Shown here: in pieces, positions 35,403-44,960 of the stretch
Layout: each line of letters begins with the position of its first letter
Position numbering within the stretch: the first letter of the stretch is position 1
NCBI RefSeq assembly: GCF_001644575.1
Contig: NZ_CP015596.1
Span: 1,736,001-1,800,000 of the forward strand
Source of the DNA: Mycobacterium adipatum
GTDB lineage: Bacteria; Actinomycetota; Actinomycetes; Mycobacteriales; Mycobacteriaceae
Reading direction: 5' to 3'
Length of the DNA stretch: 64,000 nucleotides
The notes under the pieces: model-generated
Told to the model about the DNA's origin: nothing
The model's database searches: none
Seen by the model: the letters and a program-made list of their open reading frames with translations, nothing else
Made by a program: the position numbers and the translations under genes

Positions 35403-35855
35403 ATGCTCCCGCACGTCAACATCAGCAAGCAGTTCTCCGGACCGTATGAGGCGTTCGCCGTCTTCGACGCCAAGGTCAAAGAGGCCACGCAAGCCGCCGG
35501 GCTGTCGGCACTGCTGGTCGAGCTGGTGAAGCTGCGGGTCTCGCAGATCAACGGCTGCGCTTTCTGCCTGCGGATGCACACCCGCGACGCCATCGCCGCC
35601 GGCGAGACGGCGGACCGGCTCGCCGTCCTGCCGGCCTGGTGGGAGTCGCAGTATTTCGACGAGCCGGAGCGGGCCGCGCTGACCCTGGCCGAGCGGGTCA
35701 CCCGCATCGCCGACGAGCACACCGCGGCGACGCCGGCGGTGGATGTGGAGTCGGCGCTGTCGACGCAGCAGATCGCGGCCGTGGTCTGGCTGGCCGTCGA
35801 GATGAACGGCTGGAATCGGATCGCCATCGCCAGCCACTATCCGGTGGGGCCATGA
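35403..35855 (+). CDS. AhpD/carboxymuconolactone-decarboxylase family protein
   Basis: A 150-residue alkylhydroperoxidase-like helical protein. The redox motif is CAFCLRMH with Cys52, Cys55 and His59, typical of AhpD-like peroxidases. ATG 35403 has a ribosome site (GAAGGA); an in-frame GTG 30 bp earlier is less likely. The protein probably reduces peroxides or serves as a thiol adaptor. It stands alone between the Rsb-type operon and tRNA-Arg, and may be part of the same stress response. Confidence 0.85.
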   Translation: MLPHVNISKQFSGPYEAFAVFDAKVKEATQAAGLSALLVELVKLRVSQINGCAFCLRMHTRDAIAAGETADRLAVLPAWWESQYFDEPERAALTLAERVTRIADEHTAATPAVDVESALSTQQIAAVVWLAVEMNGWNRIAIASHYPVGP

Positions 35856-35858
35856 GGG

Positions 35859-35931
35859 TGCCCCCGGCATGATTCGAACATGCGACACCGGCTTTAGGAG
35901 AGCCGTGCTCTATCCCCTGAGCTACGGGGGC
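35859..35931 (-). tRNA. tRNA-Arg (anticodon CCT)
   Basis: On the minus strand the sequence starts GCCCCCGTAGCTCAGG and ends CGGGGGC plus discriminator A. The 7-bp acceptor stem is perfect. The D-stem box GTAGCTCAGGGGATAGAGC and T-loop GTTCGAATC are canonical. The anticodon loop is CTCCTAA, giving anticodon CCT (reads AGG). The length is 73 nt; the CCA end is not encoded. It lies 3 bp after the AhpD-like stop on the other strand. No integrase or duplicated 3' end is visible nearby. Confidence 0.95.
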
Positions 35932-35958
35932 CGGGGACCTGCGCTGTAGAACTCTAGC

Positions 35959-37152
35959 TCAGACCGTGTCCAGTCGCGGATAGAGGACTTCCTCGACGAT
36001 GAGTTGCACCGCGGCGGCGATCGGGATGGCCACCAGCGCACCGACGACGCCCAGCAGCGAGCCGCCGATCAGCACAGCGACCAGTGTCGTCAGCGCCGGC
36101 ACATGCACGGCCCGGCCGATGATCTTCGGGACCAGCGCGTAATCCTCGATGAGCTGGAACACCACGTAGAAGACGATGGTCGCGATGCAGATCGGCAGTG
36201 ACACCGTCAGCGCGACCGCCCCGACGATCACCCCGGCAATCGTCGAGCCCACGATCGGCACCAGGTCCAGAATGGCGACCATGATCGCCAGCAGCAGCGC
36301 GTAGGGCACGTCGAACGCCGTCAGCCAGATCAGCGTGACCGCCCCGGCCAGCAGTGAGATCAGCACGTTGCCCAGCACGTAGGCGCCGACCTTGGCGAAG
36401 ACCTCGTCGCCGATCAGGATCGCGCGCGGTCGCCGGGTATGCGGGACCAGCCGGTACAAGGTGGTGCGGATCCGTGGCATATCGGCAAGGAAATAGAGCG
36501 TCAGCACGATCGTGATGAGGGTGTCGGCCACCGCACCGAGGACCGCCGTTCCGGCACTGAGCACCTGGTTCATCATCGAGCCGTCGACCCTGTCGACGGC
36601 CTCGGTGATCCGCTGCTGCAGGTGCAGGCGCTCGTTGACACGGCCGATGAACGACGAATTGTCCTGCGCCTGCTGCAGATACTGCGGCGCCAGGGTGACC
36701 AGCTCGGTCAGCTGCGCGAACAACGGCGGGATGGCCGCCGCGATGAAGCCCGCTATCCCGGCCAGGAACACGACGAACACCAGCACCGTCGCCAGCCACC
36801 GCCGCAGTCCGTGATTCACGCACCAAGACACCACCGGTTCCAGACCGAGCGCCAGGAAGAACGCGACGCCGATCAGGATGAGGATCGAGGACAACGACGC
36901 GGCGAGCTGAACCGCGCCGTAGGTGACGGCCACCCCGGCGGAGCCGGCCAGGCCGATGAAGAACGGGGAGCGGCGGTCGAACCGCTTCCCCGGCGCGCCG
37001 AGCGGCCGTTCGGGCGAGGCCATTTCGGCGGCTTGCAGTTCGGCCGCCGCGACCGGGCCCTCGTCGTCGTCGTGCGGCTGGGCCACCATGTCGTTGTGAC
37101 CGTCGGCCGCGTCCGGTCGTTCGACACCGCCGGGGGGCGCCGCCGTGCTCAT
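35959..37152 (-). CDS. AI-2E family (PerM-like) transporter
   Basis: A 397-residue membrane protein of the AI-2E/PerM exporter family with about eight helices. The N-terminal 60 residues are charged and cytosolic (Asp/Glu/Pro rich). The family signature region is DLVPIVGSTIAGVIVGA. It is similar to M. tuberculosis Rv0205. Members export small molecules or Na+; the substrate here is unknown. It begins 12 bp downstream of katE on the same strand and may be read from the katE promoter. Confidence 0.85.
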   Translation of the reverse strand: MSTAAPPGGVERPDAADGHNDMVAQPHDDDEGPVAAAELQAAEMASPERPLGAPGKRFDRRSPFFIGLAGSAGVAVTYGAVQLAASLSSILILIGVAFFLALGLEPVVSWCVNHGLRRWLATVLVFVVFLAGIAGFIAAAIPPLFAQLTELVTLAPQYLQQAQDNSSFIGRVNERLHLQQRITEAVDRVDGSMMNQVLSAGTAVLGAVADTLITIVLTLYFLADMPRIRTTLYRLVPHTRRPRAILIGDEVFAKVGAYVLGNVLISLLAGAVTLIWLTAFDVPYALLLAIMVAILDLVPIVGSTIAGVIVGAVALTVSLPICIATIVFYVVFQLIEDYALVPKIIGRAVHVPALTTLVAVLIGGSLLGVVGALVAIPIAAAVQLIVEEVLYPRLDTV

Positions 37153-37164
37153 CTGAAGGCCGTA

Positions 37165-39270
37165 TCAGCCGGCCGACGTCGGGACCACACCGGCGCCGGT
37201 CTTGACCCGGTCCCACGCACGGTGCAGCCCCAGCGCGGTGGTCAACTCGGCGGTGAAGCTCTTGTCGACGTCCTCGCCGATCACGAGGCCCGGCCCCTTG
37301 ACCGGGATCTTGGCCCCCTTGAGCACCGCGCCGCCGTCGCCCCAGGCGGCCAGCGCCTTGCAGTGCCGGAACGCTTCCTGAAGCAGCACAACCTGTCTGG
37401 GATCCGGCGCGGTGCCGGATGCAATGATGACGCAGTCGAACTCGATGGACCGGGCGGTGGCGTAGGCGCGGTTGACGATGACGCTGCGGCGCCCGGCCTT
37501 CAGGACACCACCGACCGGGGCGATCACCAGCGGGATGATGCCCATTCCCTCGGCGGCTTTGGCGAGCTTCGCCACACCGGCCAGGTCCGATCCGGCGTCG
37601 GCGATGATGCCGATCTGGCGACCCTTCACCGGTCCCGGTTCGGCGACAACCTGGGACAGCGCCGGGGAGAGCGTCACGTCGGTCGGCGGGTTTCCCTCGG
37701 GCGCAGGCAATCCGAGGGCGGCCGCGACCTGCTCGCACAGGTCGGCGTCCACATTGGCCAGCACCTGCAGTTGGCGCTCCTTGATGCCCTGCTCGTACAC
37801 CTTGCCCAGCTCGAAGCTGAACGCCTCGGCGATATGGGCCTGTTCGATCGGGGACAGGCTGCGGTAGAACATCGCGGCCTGGGAGAAATGGTCATCGAAC
37901 GAAGCAGGTTGCGCCCGCTGCACCCGTCCCTCGATGACGCGGGGCACCTGCACATACCCGCCCTCGCGTTCCGTGGCGGGATGCGGCTCGTCACCGTCGA
38001 TCGAGTTCGGGTGATAGGGCGCCAGACCGGTGTGCACCGCACTCTGATGCATACCGTCGCGCAGCATGTCGTTGACCGGGCAGTGCGGCCGGTTGATGGG
38101 CAGCTGGGTGAAGTTCGGACCGCCGAGCCGGGTCAGCTGCGTGTCCAGGTACGAGAACAGCCGGGCCTGCATCAGCGGGTCGTTGGTCACCTCGATACCC
38201 GGGACCAGGTTGCCGGTGTGGAAGGCGACCTGCTCGGTCTCGGCGAAGTAGTTGGTCGGGTTGCGGTCCAGGGTGAGTTTGCCGACCAATTGCACCGGCA
38301 CCAGCTCCTCCGGCACGATCTTCGTCGGATCGAGCAGGTCGATGCCCTCGTAGGTGTCGGTGCCGTCATCCGGCATGATCTGCAGGCCCAGCTCGTATTC
38401 GAGCGGCGCCCCGGCCTCGATACCGTCGGCCATGTCGCGGCGGTGGAAATCGGGATCGCAGCCGGCAGCGATCTGCGCCTCCTCCCAGACCATCGAGTGC
38501 ACCCCGGCGACCGGCTTCCAGTGGAACTTCACCAGTGCGGTCTCGCCCTTGACGTTGACCAGCCGGAAGGTGTGCACTCCGAAACCTTCCATCGTCCGGT
38601 AGGACCGCGGGATGCCGCGATCACTCATGTTCCAGAAGGTGTGATGGGTGGCTTCGGTGTGCAGGGAGACGAAATCCCAGAACGTGTCGTGGGCGGACTG
38701 GGCCTGCGGAATCTCGCGGTCCGGGTGCGGTTTTCCGGCATGGATGATGTCGGGGAACTTGATGCCGTCCTGGATGAAGAACACCGGCATGTTGTTGCCG
38801 ACCAGGTCGAAGGTGCCTTCCTCGGTGTAGAACTTGACCGCGAACCCACGGGTGTCGCGCACCGTGTCGGCCGAGCCGCGGGACCCGAGCACCGTCGAAA
38901 AGCGGGTGAAGACAGGGGTTTTGGTCCCTCTCTTACCGAGGAAGCCGGCCTTGGTCACCGAGGCGGCGGTCCCGTAGGACTCGAAGACGCCGTGTGCCGC
39001 AGCGCCGCGCGCATGCACCACGCGCTCCGGGATGCGTTCGTGGTCGAAATGGGTGATCTTCTCGCGCAGGTGAAAGTCTTCCAGCAATGTCGGCCCGCGG
39101 GACCCGGCCTTGAGCGAGTGATCGGTATCGGGGAGCCGGACGCCTTGGGCGGTGGTCAGGAATGTTCCGGTCTGCGCGCGCGGCTCTGAGCCGACGAGAT
39201 GATTGGTGTCCGTCCCGCTGGGACCGACCGGGGCGGGTGCGGATTGGTCGCGTTTGCGTGGTGTGGGCAT
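37165..39270 (-). CDS. katE: Large-subunit catalase KatE (HPII type)
   Basis: A 701-residue clade 2 catalase. The catalytic His lies in [16 protein letters not shown], the asparagine in VGNNMPVFF, and the haem-ligand tyrosine in [15 protein letters not shown]. The C-terminal 150 residues form the flavodoxin-like domain typical of large catalases ([14 protein letters not shown]). It converts hydrogen peroxide to water and oxygen in the cytosol. ATG 39270 has a GGAGAA ribosome site and a SigF-type promoter about 45-70 bp upstream. It is followed by the AI-2E permease. Confidence 0.95.
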   Translation of the reverse strand: MPTPRKRDQSAPAPVGPSGTDTNHLVGSEPRAQTGTFLTTAQGVRLPDTDHSLKAGSRGPTLLEDFHLREKITHFDHERIPERVVHARGAAAHGVFESYGTAASVTKAGFLGKRGTKTPVFTRFSTVLGSRGSADTVRDTRGFAVKFYTEEGTFDLVGNNMPVFFIQDGIKFPDIIHAGKPHPDREIPQAQSAHDTFWDFVSLHTEATHHTFWNMSDRGIPRSYRTMEGFGVHTFRLVNVKGETALVKFHWKPVAGVHSMVWEEAQIAAGCDPDFHRRDMADGIEAGAPLEYELGLQIMPDDGTDTYEGIDLLDPTKIVPEELVPVQLVGKLTLDRNPTNYFAETEQVAFHTGNLVPGIEVTNDPLMQARLFSYLDTQLTRLGGPNFTQLPINRPHCPVNDMLRDGMHQSAVHTGLAPYHPNSIDGDEPHPATEREGGYVQVPRVIEGRVQRAQPASFDDHFSQAAMFYRSLSPIEQAHIAEAFSFELGKVYEQGIKERQLQVLANVDADLCEQVAAALGLPAPEGNPPTDVTLSPALSQVVAEPGPVKGRQIGIIADAGSDLAGVAKLAKAAEGMGIIPLVIAPVGGVLKAGRRSVIVNRAYATARSIEFDCVIIASGTAPDPRQVVLLQEAFRHCKALAAWGDGGAVLKGAKIPVKGPGLVIGEDVDKSFTAELTTALGLHRAWDRVKTGAGVVPTSAG

Positions 39271-39312
39271 CAGATTCTCCGAACCGAGACATGGGCTTTG
39301 CGTCCGGTGCGG

Positions 39313-39337
39313 TTACCCCGCTGTCAATTGCCGAAAC
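39313..39337 (-). promoter_or_regulatory. SigF-type promoter of katE
   Basis: On the minus strand GTTT (39337-39334), a 15-nt spacer and GGGTAA (39318-39313) match the mycobacterial SigF consensus (GTTT-N15-17-GGGTAT) except for the last base. The -10 ends 42 bp before the katE ATG, giving a leader of about 35 nt. The rest of the gap 39338-39408 shows nothing recognisable. Confidence 0.7.
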
Positions 39338-39408
39338 TCTGCGCCGACTGTCGTCGCAGGACGGCCCGGGTGTGCCCGTTCGCGTCGGTGGATGGATGAC
39401 GCGGCCGG

Positions 39409-40206
39409 TCACCTCAGCTCGGCGATCACCTTCCCGAACGCTTCGGCGTGGCCGGCCTGCACCACCAGATAGTTGGCGCCGTAGGTGTCGCGCAGCCCAC
39501 GTACCTTGTCGGCCATCTCGGTCACCGAGCCGGACAGCACCCCGGGCAGGGCCAGCATCTGCTCATCGCTGAGATCGGGCGCATAGTGACGGGTCATCGA
39601 CAGATTCGGCATGTCGGAACCGTCGGCAGGTACGGCGGTGATCGCCAGGTTCACCTCGATATCGTCGAAACGGGACCCGGCGGCCGCCCGCAGCACCGCG
39701 ATGCGCTCGGCGATCGGGTGGCCGGTGACACCGACGATGTTGGCCCACTTAGCCGCGACCGTGAGCAGCCGGTCGCCGCCACCGGCGATCATGATCGGCG
39801 CGCCGGGCACGTGCTCGGCCAGGTACTCGACCACGTGCTGGAGGTACTCGATGCGCCGCGACGCCGGCGGGAACGGCAGTTCGGCGGCCTCGAACTCCTC
39901 GCGGACATAGCCCGCACCCAGCCCCACCTCGAATCGCCCACCGGAGAGGTCATGCAGCGCGCCGACATCGCGGGCCAGCAGCGCCGGTTTGTAGAAGCAG
40001 GCGTTCAGCACGAAGGTGCCCAGCCGCAGCGTCTGGCTCGCCGCCGCGGCGGTGGCCAGCACCGGGAACGGCGCGGGCGCCCCGAGGTGATCGGGGACCA
40101 GCACGACGTCGTAACCGAGGTCTTCGGCCATTCGCACCGCGTCGCGGACCTTGGCCGCGGAGGAGGTGTCACGCAGGCCGAGACCGAAACGGAAGTCGCG
40201 AAGCAT
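39409..40206 (-). CDS. LLM-class F420-dependent oxidoreductase
   Basis: A 265-residue luciferase-like TIM-barrel protein of the F420-binding type common in mycobacteria. Typical features are an early VRMAEDLGYDVVLVPDH, then LRLGTFVLNACFYKPALLARDVGALHDLSGGRFEVGLGAGY split over strands 3-4 of the barrel, and a late conserved Gly-rich loop. It reduces or oxidises an unknown substrate with coenzyme F420. It stands between katE and rskA and is not obviously coupled to either, with 18 bp separating it from rskA. Confidence 0.85.
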   Translation of the reverse strand: MLRDFRFGLGLRDTSSAAKVRDAVRMAEDLGYDVVLVPDHLGAPAPFPVLATAAAASQTLRLGTFVLNACFYKPALLARDVGALHDLSGGRFEVGLGAGYVREEFEAAELPFPPASRRIEYLQHVVEYLAEHVPGAPIMIAGGGDRLLTVAAKWANIVGVTGHPIAERIAVLRAAAGSRFDDIEVNLAITAVPADGSDMPNLSMTRHYAPDLSDEQMLALPGVLSGSVTEMADKVRGLRDTYGANYLVVQAGHAEAFGKVIAELR

Positions 40207-40224
40207 GCCCCGACCGTAGCGCGG

Positions 40225-40944
40225 TCAGCTCAGCGGCAGGGAGGCAAACGGTGTCGTGGTGGGGCGCTGCGAACCGGCTCCGGGTTCGACGGTGAACGCC
40301 AGGGTGGTGGAGGAGCCGAGATCGGGCAACACCGCCGTGGTGGACGGGGCGATGGCGCCGGCGTCCATCACACCCGCCGAGTGCGGGCCCTCGTTGTCGA
40401 TCAGCCACATCTGGTAGACCGTGCCGGTGGCCGGGGGTTCCACGTTGTTCATCACCAGCACGCCGGCATTGCGTTCCCGGGAGAACACCACCGTGGCGGT
40501 GCCGCCGGTCGGGATCTGGCCGGACACCGTGCGGACATCGGGTGCGGCGAAGATCTGCTCGGCGGTGGTCACCGTGGGTGCCGGCCGCAACCAGTAGCCG
40601 ATCCCGAAGGTGCCCACACCGATGACGACGGCGGCCGCGGCGGCCACCGCCGCGGTGGTCCAGCGCCGCCGCGGCGCACGCAGTTGACGCACCTGCCCGG
40701 TCTGCTCGGCGGACACCGCGGCCAGCAGACGGTCACGCAGTTGAGCGGGAGGTTCGGCCGCCGTTGTCCCCGCGACCAGTGCCATCGCCTCGCGGACCTG
40801 GCGTACTTCGCCGGCGAACGCCGCGGAGGTCTCGGCGTCCGCGGCGCGGACCCGACGGTCGATCTCGGCGCGCTCGGCATCGTCGACGGCGTCCAGCGCG
40901 TAGGGCGTCGCCAGGCTCAGCAGCTCGTCGCGGGGGGCGGTCAT
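40225..40944 (-). CDS. rskA: Anti-sigma-K factor RskA
   Basis: A 239-residue transmembrane anti-sigma factor. The cytoplasmic N terminus (1-92) has the helical sigma-binding region ([21 protein letters not shown]), one membrane helix spans about 96-118, and the outer domain (120-239) is the RskA type ([19 protein letters not shown]). It matches Rv0444c. RskA holds SigK at the membrane until proteolysis releases it. ATG 40944 overlaps the sigK stop by 4 bp, so the pair is co-translated. Confidence 0.9.
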   Translation of the reverse strand: MTAPRDELLSLATPYALDAVDDAERAEIDRRVRAADAETSAAFAGEVRQVREAMALVAGTTAAEPPAQLRDRLLAAVSAEQTGQVRQLRAPRRRWTTAAVAAAAAVVIGVGTFGIGYWLRPAPTVTTAEQIFAAPDVRTVSGQIPTGGTATVVFSRERNAGVLVMNNVEPPATGTVYQMWLIDNEGPHSAGVMDAGAIAPSTTAVLPDLGSSTTLAFTVEPGAGSQRPTTTPFASLPLS

Positions 40945-41486
40945 GCTGCGTCCAGACAGTTGCGCAGGCCGCGGATGGCGTCGCGCATCCGGGATTTGAC
41001 GGTGGCCAGGTTCGCCGACAGCCGGTCGGAGACCTGGACGTAGGTCAGTCCTTCGTAGTAGGCCAGCTGGATGCACTCACGCTGCCGGTCGGTCAGCGTC
41101 CCCAGACAGGTCGCGACCTGCCGGTATTCCTCGCGTTCCAGCACTCCCTCGGCGACCTGGTCGACGGGCAGTTCGACGGTGGCCGCGCCGTAACGGGACT
41201 CCCGATCGGTGGCGGCCTGCTCGGAGCGCACCCGGTCCACGGCGCGGCGATGGGCGACCGTCATCAGCCACGACAGCGGCGTGCCGGCCGACGGGTTGTA
41301 GTCCGACGCGTTCCGCCACACCTGCAGGTAGATGTCCTGGGTGGTTTCCTCGCTGTAGCCGGGATCACGCAGAACCCGGGTGACCAGCCCGTACACCCGG
41401 GCGCGGGTCTGGTCGTAGAACTCGGCGAACGCATCGACATCGCGTTGCGCCACCCGGCGCAGCAACGCGTCGAGGTCTGCCGTCAC
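40941..41486 (-). CDS. sigK: ECF sigma factor SigK
   Basis: A 181-residue ECF sigma factor. Region 2 is at about 20-85 ([35 protein letters not shown]) and region 4 at about 120-175 ([20 protein letters not shown]). The ends AAFEEFYD-like and CLDAA match M. tuberculosis SigK closely. Start is GTG 41486; a much longer frame upstream is not real because it runs into the methyltransferase gene. In known mycobacteria SigK drives its own operon. A SigK-type promoter is present at the head of this operon (44916-44942). Confidence 0.9.
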   Translation of the reverse strand: MTADLDALLRRVAQRDVDAFAEFYDQTRARVYGLVTRVLRDPGYSEETTQDIYLQVWRNASDYNPSAGTPLSWLMTVAHRRAVDRVRSEQAATDRESRYGAATVELPVDQVAEGVLEREEYRQVATCLGTLTDRQRECIQLAYYEGLTYVQVSDRLSANLATVKSRMRDAIRGLRNCLDAA

Positions 41487-41547
41487 GCTCCGTAGCCTAG
41501 CGGGCGCGGGCGCGGTCACGGCCGGCAACACCGGTATTTCGCCTTGC

Positions 41548-42825
41548 TCATGTTCGACCGCCGGTCGGCGCGAACGTCCACTGGTAGACGTCGAGGTACC
41601 CGGAGCGGAATCCCGCCTCGGAGTAGGCCAGGTAGAGCTCCCACATGCGCTGGAACGTGTCGTCGAAGCCGAGTTCGGCCAGCGCCGCCGATCGCTGCAG
41701 GAACCGTTCGCGCCACAACCGCAGGGTTTCGGCGTAGTCGCGCTGCAGCGAGAACATGTCGACGGTGCGCAGCCGGGTGGACCGCTCGGTGATCCCGACG
41801 ATGGCTTCCACCGAGGGCAGCAGGCCGCCCGGGAAGATGTACTTCTGGATCCAGGTGTAGGTGTTGCGGGAGGCCAGCATTCGGTCATGCGGCATGGTGA
41901 TGGCCTGTAACGCCACCCGCCCGCCCGGAAGCACCAGCTTTTCCAGGGTCTGGAAGAACGTCGGCCAGAATTGATAGCCGACCGCTTCGATCATCTCGAC
42001 CGACACGACGGCGTCGTAGCGGCCGTCGAGGTCCCGGTAATCACGCAACTCGATGTGCACACGGTCGGCGACGCCCGCCGTGTGCGCGCGTTGCCTGGCG
42101 AGTTCACGTTGTTCGGTCGACAGCGTGATGCTGTGTACGTGGGCCCCGCGCGCCGCCGCGCGGATCGCCAATTCGCCCCACCCGGTACCGATCTCGAGAA
42201 CCCGGCTGCCGGCATGCACGCCGGCGGCATCGAGCAGGCGGTCGATCTTCGCGCGCTGTCCGTCGGCCAGATCCGGCCATTCCGGCCGGGTGGTGTCGAA
42301 CAGGGCGCTGGAGTACGTCATGGTCTCGTCGAGGAACTCGGCGAACAGTGCGTTCGACAAGTCGTAGTGGTCGGCGATGTTGCGCCGCGACTGGGCAGGG
42401 CTGTTGTGCATCGACCGTGGGTGTCGCACCACGGCCAGCGGTCGAAGCCGTTGCAGTGCAGGAGGAATCAGCACATCGACCGAGGATGCGAACTCGGTGA
42501 GCAGCGCCGGGAGATCGGAGGAGGTCCAGTCGCCGGCCATATAGGACTCGCCGAAACCGATGAGCCCGTAGCGGCCCACCCGCGCGAAGAACGCGTCGGG
42601 CCGGTGCACGGTCATGGTGGGTAGCGTGGGGTCCGCCGCGCCCAGGGTGGTCCCGTCCGGGTACTCCAGCCGGATCGGCAATTGGCGTACCGCGCGCCGC
42701 AACAAGGCTGCGGCGATGCGTCCCTGCACCGCGCTGACCGGGCCGCGGGGTGCCTTCGCGATCTGACCCCACCGGCTCGAACTGCGCTGAGTCGCGGTGT
42801 CTCCGGTGGTCTCCGGCGTCATCAT
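41548..42825 (-). CDS. ufaA1: Cyclopropane/branched fatty acid methyltransferase UfaA1
   Basis: A 425-residue S-adenosylmethionine-dependent methyltransferase of the cyclopropane synthase family. The SAM site is VLEIGTGWGELAIRAA (about 205-220), followed by YDAVVSVEMIEAVGYQFWP and the GRVALQAITMPHDRM strand; an N-terminal helical domain of about 130 residues precedes it. It matches Rv0447c. Homologues methylate oleoyl chains, giving the methylene precursor of tuberculostearic acid. It overlaps the DUF1365 gene by 4 bp and lies 61 bp upstream of sigK in the same operon. Confidence 0.85.
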   Translation of the reverse strand: MMTPETTGDTATQRSSSRWGQIAKAPRGPVSAVQGRIAAALLRRAVRQLPIRLEYPDGTTLGAADPTLPTMTVHRPDAFFARVGRYGLIGFGESYMAGDWTSSDLPALLTEFASSVDVLIPPALQRLRPLAVVRHPRSMHNSPAQSRRNIADHYDLSNALFAEFLDETMTYSSALFDTTRPEWPDLADGQRAKIDRLLDAAGVHAGSRVLEIGTGWGELAIRAAARGAHVHSITLSTEQRELARQRAHTAGVADRVHIELRDYRDLDGRYDAVVSVEMIEAVGYQFWPTFFQTLEKLVLPGGRVALQAITMPHDRMLASRNTYTWIQKYIFPGGLLPSVEAIVGITERSTRLRTVDMFSLQRDYAETLRLWRERFLQRSAALAELGFDDTFQRMWELYLAYSEAGFRSGYLDVYQWTFAPTGGRT

Positions 42826-43583
42826 CTGGAGGCGGCCTTTCTGGTCAGTGGTGCGGTGCGGGGGCGGGGCGTGACGGGCAGGCCGCGCAGCCAGAGCGCG
42901 ACACCGTGCATGCGTATCTGCGCAGCGCCCATCAGCGGCGCCACCGGCGCCACGAACTGCATCCGGACGATCTCGCGCGCCGTTGCCGGCCGACGCTGCC
43001 CGTGCAGCGCCGCGGCGAACACCAGCTTGTGGTCCCGGTGGTAGGAGATGGCCACCTCGGCGTGCGCGCCGGGCCTGGGCACATCCACCAGGTAGTAGCC
43101 GTCGACCTTGTTGAACGGGGACACATAGAAGGCCTTGCTGACCGCGGCCGGTCCGGTCTCGGTGGGCGGCAACAGATATGCGTGACGCCCCCCATAGGTG
43201 TTGTGCACCTCGACGATGACGTGGACCAGCGCACCGGCGGCGTCGTGACACCAGAACACGCTGATCGGGTTGAAGACGAAGCCGAGCACGCGGGCGTGCA
43301 GCAGGGCGGTCACCCGCCCGTCGACCGGGGCGGCACCCTGCTCGGCGAGGAAACCGTCGACCCGTTCGCGCAGCGTCGGCTGCTGCTCCGCGGGTGCCGA
43401 GAAATGGTCCTGCGCACGGAAACCGGCGAACGGCCGCAACCAGAACGGCAGCCGCGGCAGATCGTCGACATCCACGTACCAGGTGTAGCTACGATGCTCG
43501 AACTCGGTGCGCAGCGGGGCGTGCCGGGTATGGCTGATCCGGGTGCGGTACAGCGATGCCGAGGGGCGCTCACGCGTCAGCAT
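42822..43583 (-). CDS. DUF1365 family protein (Rv0448c-like)
   Basis: A 253-residue DUF1365 protein with family motifs RHAPLRTEFEHRSYTWYVD near the start, NPISVFWCHD in the centre (about 108-117) and SPFNKVDGYY later. It matches Rv0448c. The molecular role is unknown, but the gene is nearly always next to the flavoprotein and cyclopropane-synthase-like methyltransferase genes, in mycobacteria and in proteobacteria. ATG 43583 falls just inside the end of the flavoprotein gene (7-bp overlap) and its stop overlaps ufaA1. Confidence 0.85.
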   Translation of the reverse strand: MLTRERPSASLYRTRISHTRHAPLRTEFEHRSYTWYVDVDDLPRLPFWLRPFAGFRAQDHFSAPAEQQPTLRERVDGFLAEQGAAPVDGRVTALLHARVLGFVFNPISVFWCHDAAGALVHVIVEVHNTYGGRHAYLLPPTETGPAAVSKAFYVSPFNKVDGYYLVDVPRPGAHAEVAISYHRDHKLVFAAALHGQRRPATAREIVRMQFVAPVAPLMGAAQIRMHGVALWLRGLPVTPRPRTAPLTRKAASR

Positions 43584-44908
43584 GAGACCGTCACCTGTTC
43601 CGGTGCGGTGGGCCACCGCGCGCCGAGTCGTTCGGCGGCGCGCAACCCGGCGGCCGCGCCGTCCTCGTGGAAGCCCCAACCGTGGTAGGCGCCCGCGAAC
43701 ACCACCCGGTCGTCATCGAGGGTCGGCAGCAGGCGTTGAGCGGCAACCGATTCCGGGGTGTAGAGCGGGTGGTCGTAGACCATCTCGGCGATCACGGTGC
43801 TCGGGTCGACGCGGTCGCGCCCACCAAGGGTGACCAGGAACCGGCGTTCACCGGTCAGCCCCATCAGTCGGCTGATGTCGTAGGTCACCAGCACCGGTCC
43901 GGATGACCTCCCGTCGCGTCGCTCGCCCGGGCCGCCGGTCGCCAGGTAGTTCCAGGACGCTTGGGCGCGGGGCCGGGTCGGCAGCAGGGAGGTGTCGGTG
44001 TGCAGCTGGGCGTGGTTGGCCGAGTAGCCGATCGCGCCCAGGACGGCCCGTTCCCGGGGGGTGGGTTCGGCCAGCGCCAGCAGCGCCTGGTCGGGGTGGG
44101 TGGCGATCACGGCGGCGTCGAACTGCCGCGGACTGCCGTCGCCGGCGGTCACCAGCACACCGTGCTCGTTGCGCCGTACCGAGCCGGCCGGGCAGCCGAG
44201 CACCACCTCGTGCACCCGTTCGGCGATGGCTGCGACATAGGTGGCCGAACCGCCGACCACGGTCTTCCAGGTGGGGGAACCGAAGACCGTCAGCATGCCG
44301 TGGTGCTGCAGGAACTGGAACAGGTAGCGCGCGGGATAGCGCATGGCCTCCCCGGGCGCGCACGACCAGACCGCGGCGACCAGCGGGGTCATGAAGTGCT
44401 CGACGAAGTAGGCGGAGAAGCCATGGCGGTCCAGGAAGGCCCCCAGCGTCTCGTCGTTCTCGTGGTCGTCGAACCCGAGCAGATCGGAGGCGGCGCGGTG
44501 AAACCGCTTGACCTCGAACAGCATGCGCAGATATCGCGGACGTGCCAGGTTCGACACCGAGGGGAACAACCCGCCCAGGCCACGCGCTCCGGCGTACTGC
44601 AGCCCGATACCGTCATCGCGCACCGACATCGACATGTCGGTGTCGTGGGTGTGCACGCCGAGCTCGTCGAACAACCGGCACAGCGTGGGGTAGGTGCGGT
44701 CGTTGTGCACCAGGAACGCCGTGTCGACGGCCACCGGGTTACCTCGCCCGTCGTCGACCAGATGGGTGTGGGCGTGGCCGCCGAGTCGGACATCGGCTTC
44801 GAACAGGGTCACCCGGTTCGAAGCCGACAGCACGTAGGCGGCGGTCAGCCCGGCGACACCGCTTCCGATGACGGCGATGGAGCGGCCACCGAGGTCGTTT
44901 CGTTGCAC
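43577..44908 (-). CDS. FAD-dependent oxidoreductase (Rv0449c-like)
   Basis: A 443-residue flavoprotein of the amine-oxidase/desaturase type. The Rossmann motif is IAVIGSGVAGLTAAYVLS (11-28), followed by VTLFEADVRLGGHAHT and a C-terminal FAD motif VVFAGAYHGWGFHEDG. It matches Rv0449c and would reduce the methylene intermediate made by the methyltransferase, by analogy with tuberculostearate synthesis. GTG 44908 is the first gene of the SigK operon, and the -10 of its promoter ends only 7 nt upstream, so the mRNA is probably leaderless from this codon. Confidence 0.9.
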   Translation of the reverse strand: MQRNDLGGRSIAVIGSGVAGLTAAYVLSASNRVTLFEADVRLGGHAHTHLVDDGRGNPVAVDTAFLVHNDRTYPTLCRLFDELGVHTHDTDMSMSVRDDGIGLQYAGARGLGGLFPSVSNLARPRYLRMLFEVKRFHRAASDLLGFDDHENDETLGAFLDRHGFSAYFVEHFMTPLVAAVWSCAPGEAMRYPARYLFQFLQHHGMLTVFGSPTWKTVVGGSATYVAAIAERVHEVVLGCPAGSVRRNEHGVLVTAGDGSPRQFDAAVIATHPDQALLALAEPTPRERAVLGAIGYSANHAQLHTDTSLLPTRPRAQASWNYLATGGPGERRDGRSSGPVLVTYDISRLMGLTGERRFLVTLGGRDRVDPSTVIAEMVYDHPLYTPESVAAQRLLPTLDDDRVVFAGAYHGWGFHEDGAAAGLRAAERLGARWPTAPEQVTVSC

Positions 44909-44915
44909 GCATGGT

Positions 44916-44942
44916 ATTCGGAGCAGTGCGGAAAACGGATGG
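44916..44942 (-). promoter_or_regulatory. SigK-dependent promoter of the Rv0449c-sigK-rskA operon
   Basis: On the minus strand CCATCC (44942-44937), a 15-nt spacer and CCGAAT (44921-44916) match the published SigK hexamers as I recall them. The predicted start of transcription falls at about 44909-44908, directly on the GTG of the first gene. The site lies wholly in the 52-bp gap after the glutamylcyclotransferase fusion gene. Confidence 0.75.
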
Positions 44943-44960
44943 GCCGGTGCGCCGACGGTC

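Noticed and set aside
35859..35931. tRNA-Arg as a possible integration site for a mobile element.
   Set aside because: No integrase, no direct repeat of the tRNA 3' end and no change of composition within the window on either side.
36439..39189. A 916-codon plus-strand frame opposite katE and the AI-2E gene.
   Set aside because: It runs antisense across two well-defined genes, has a His/Gly/Arg-rich composition and no recognisable domain. It is a GC-driven shadow.
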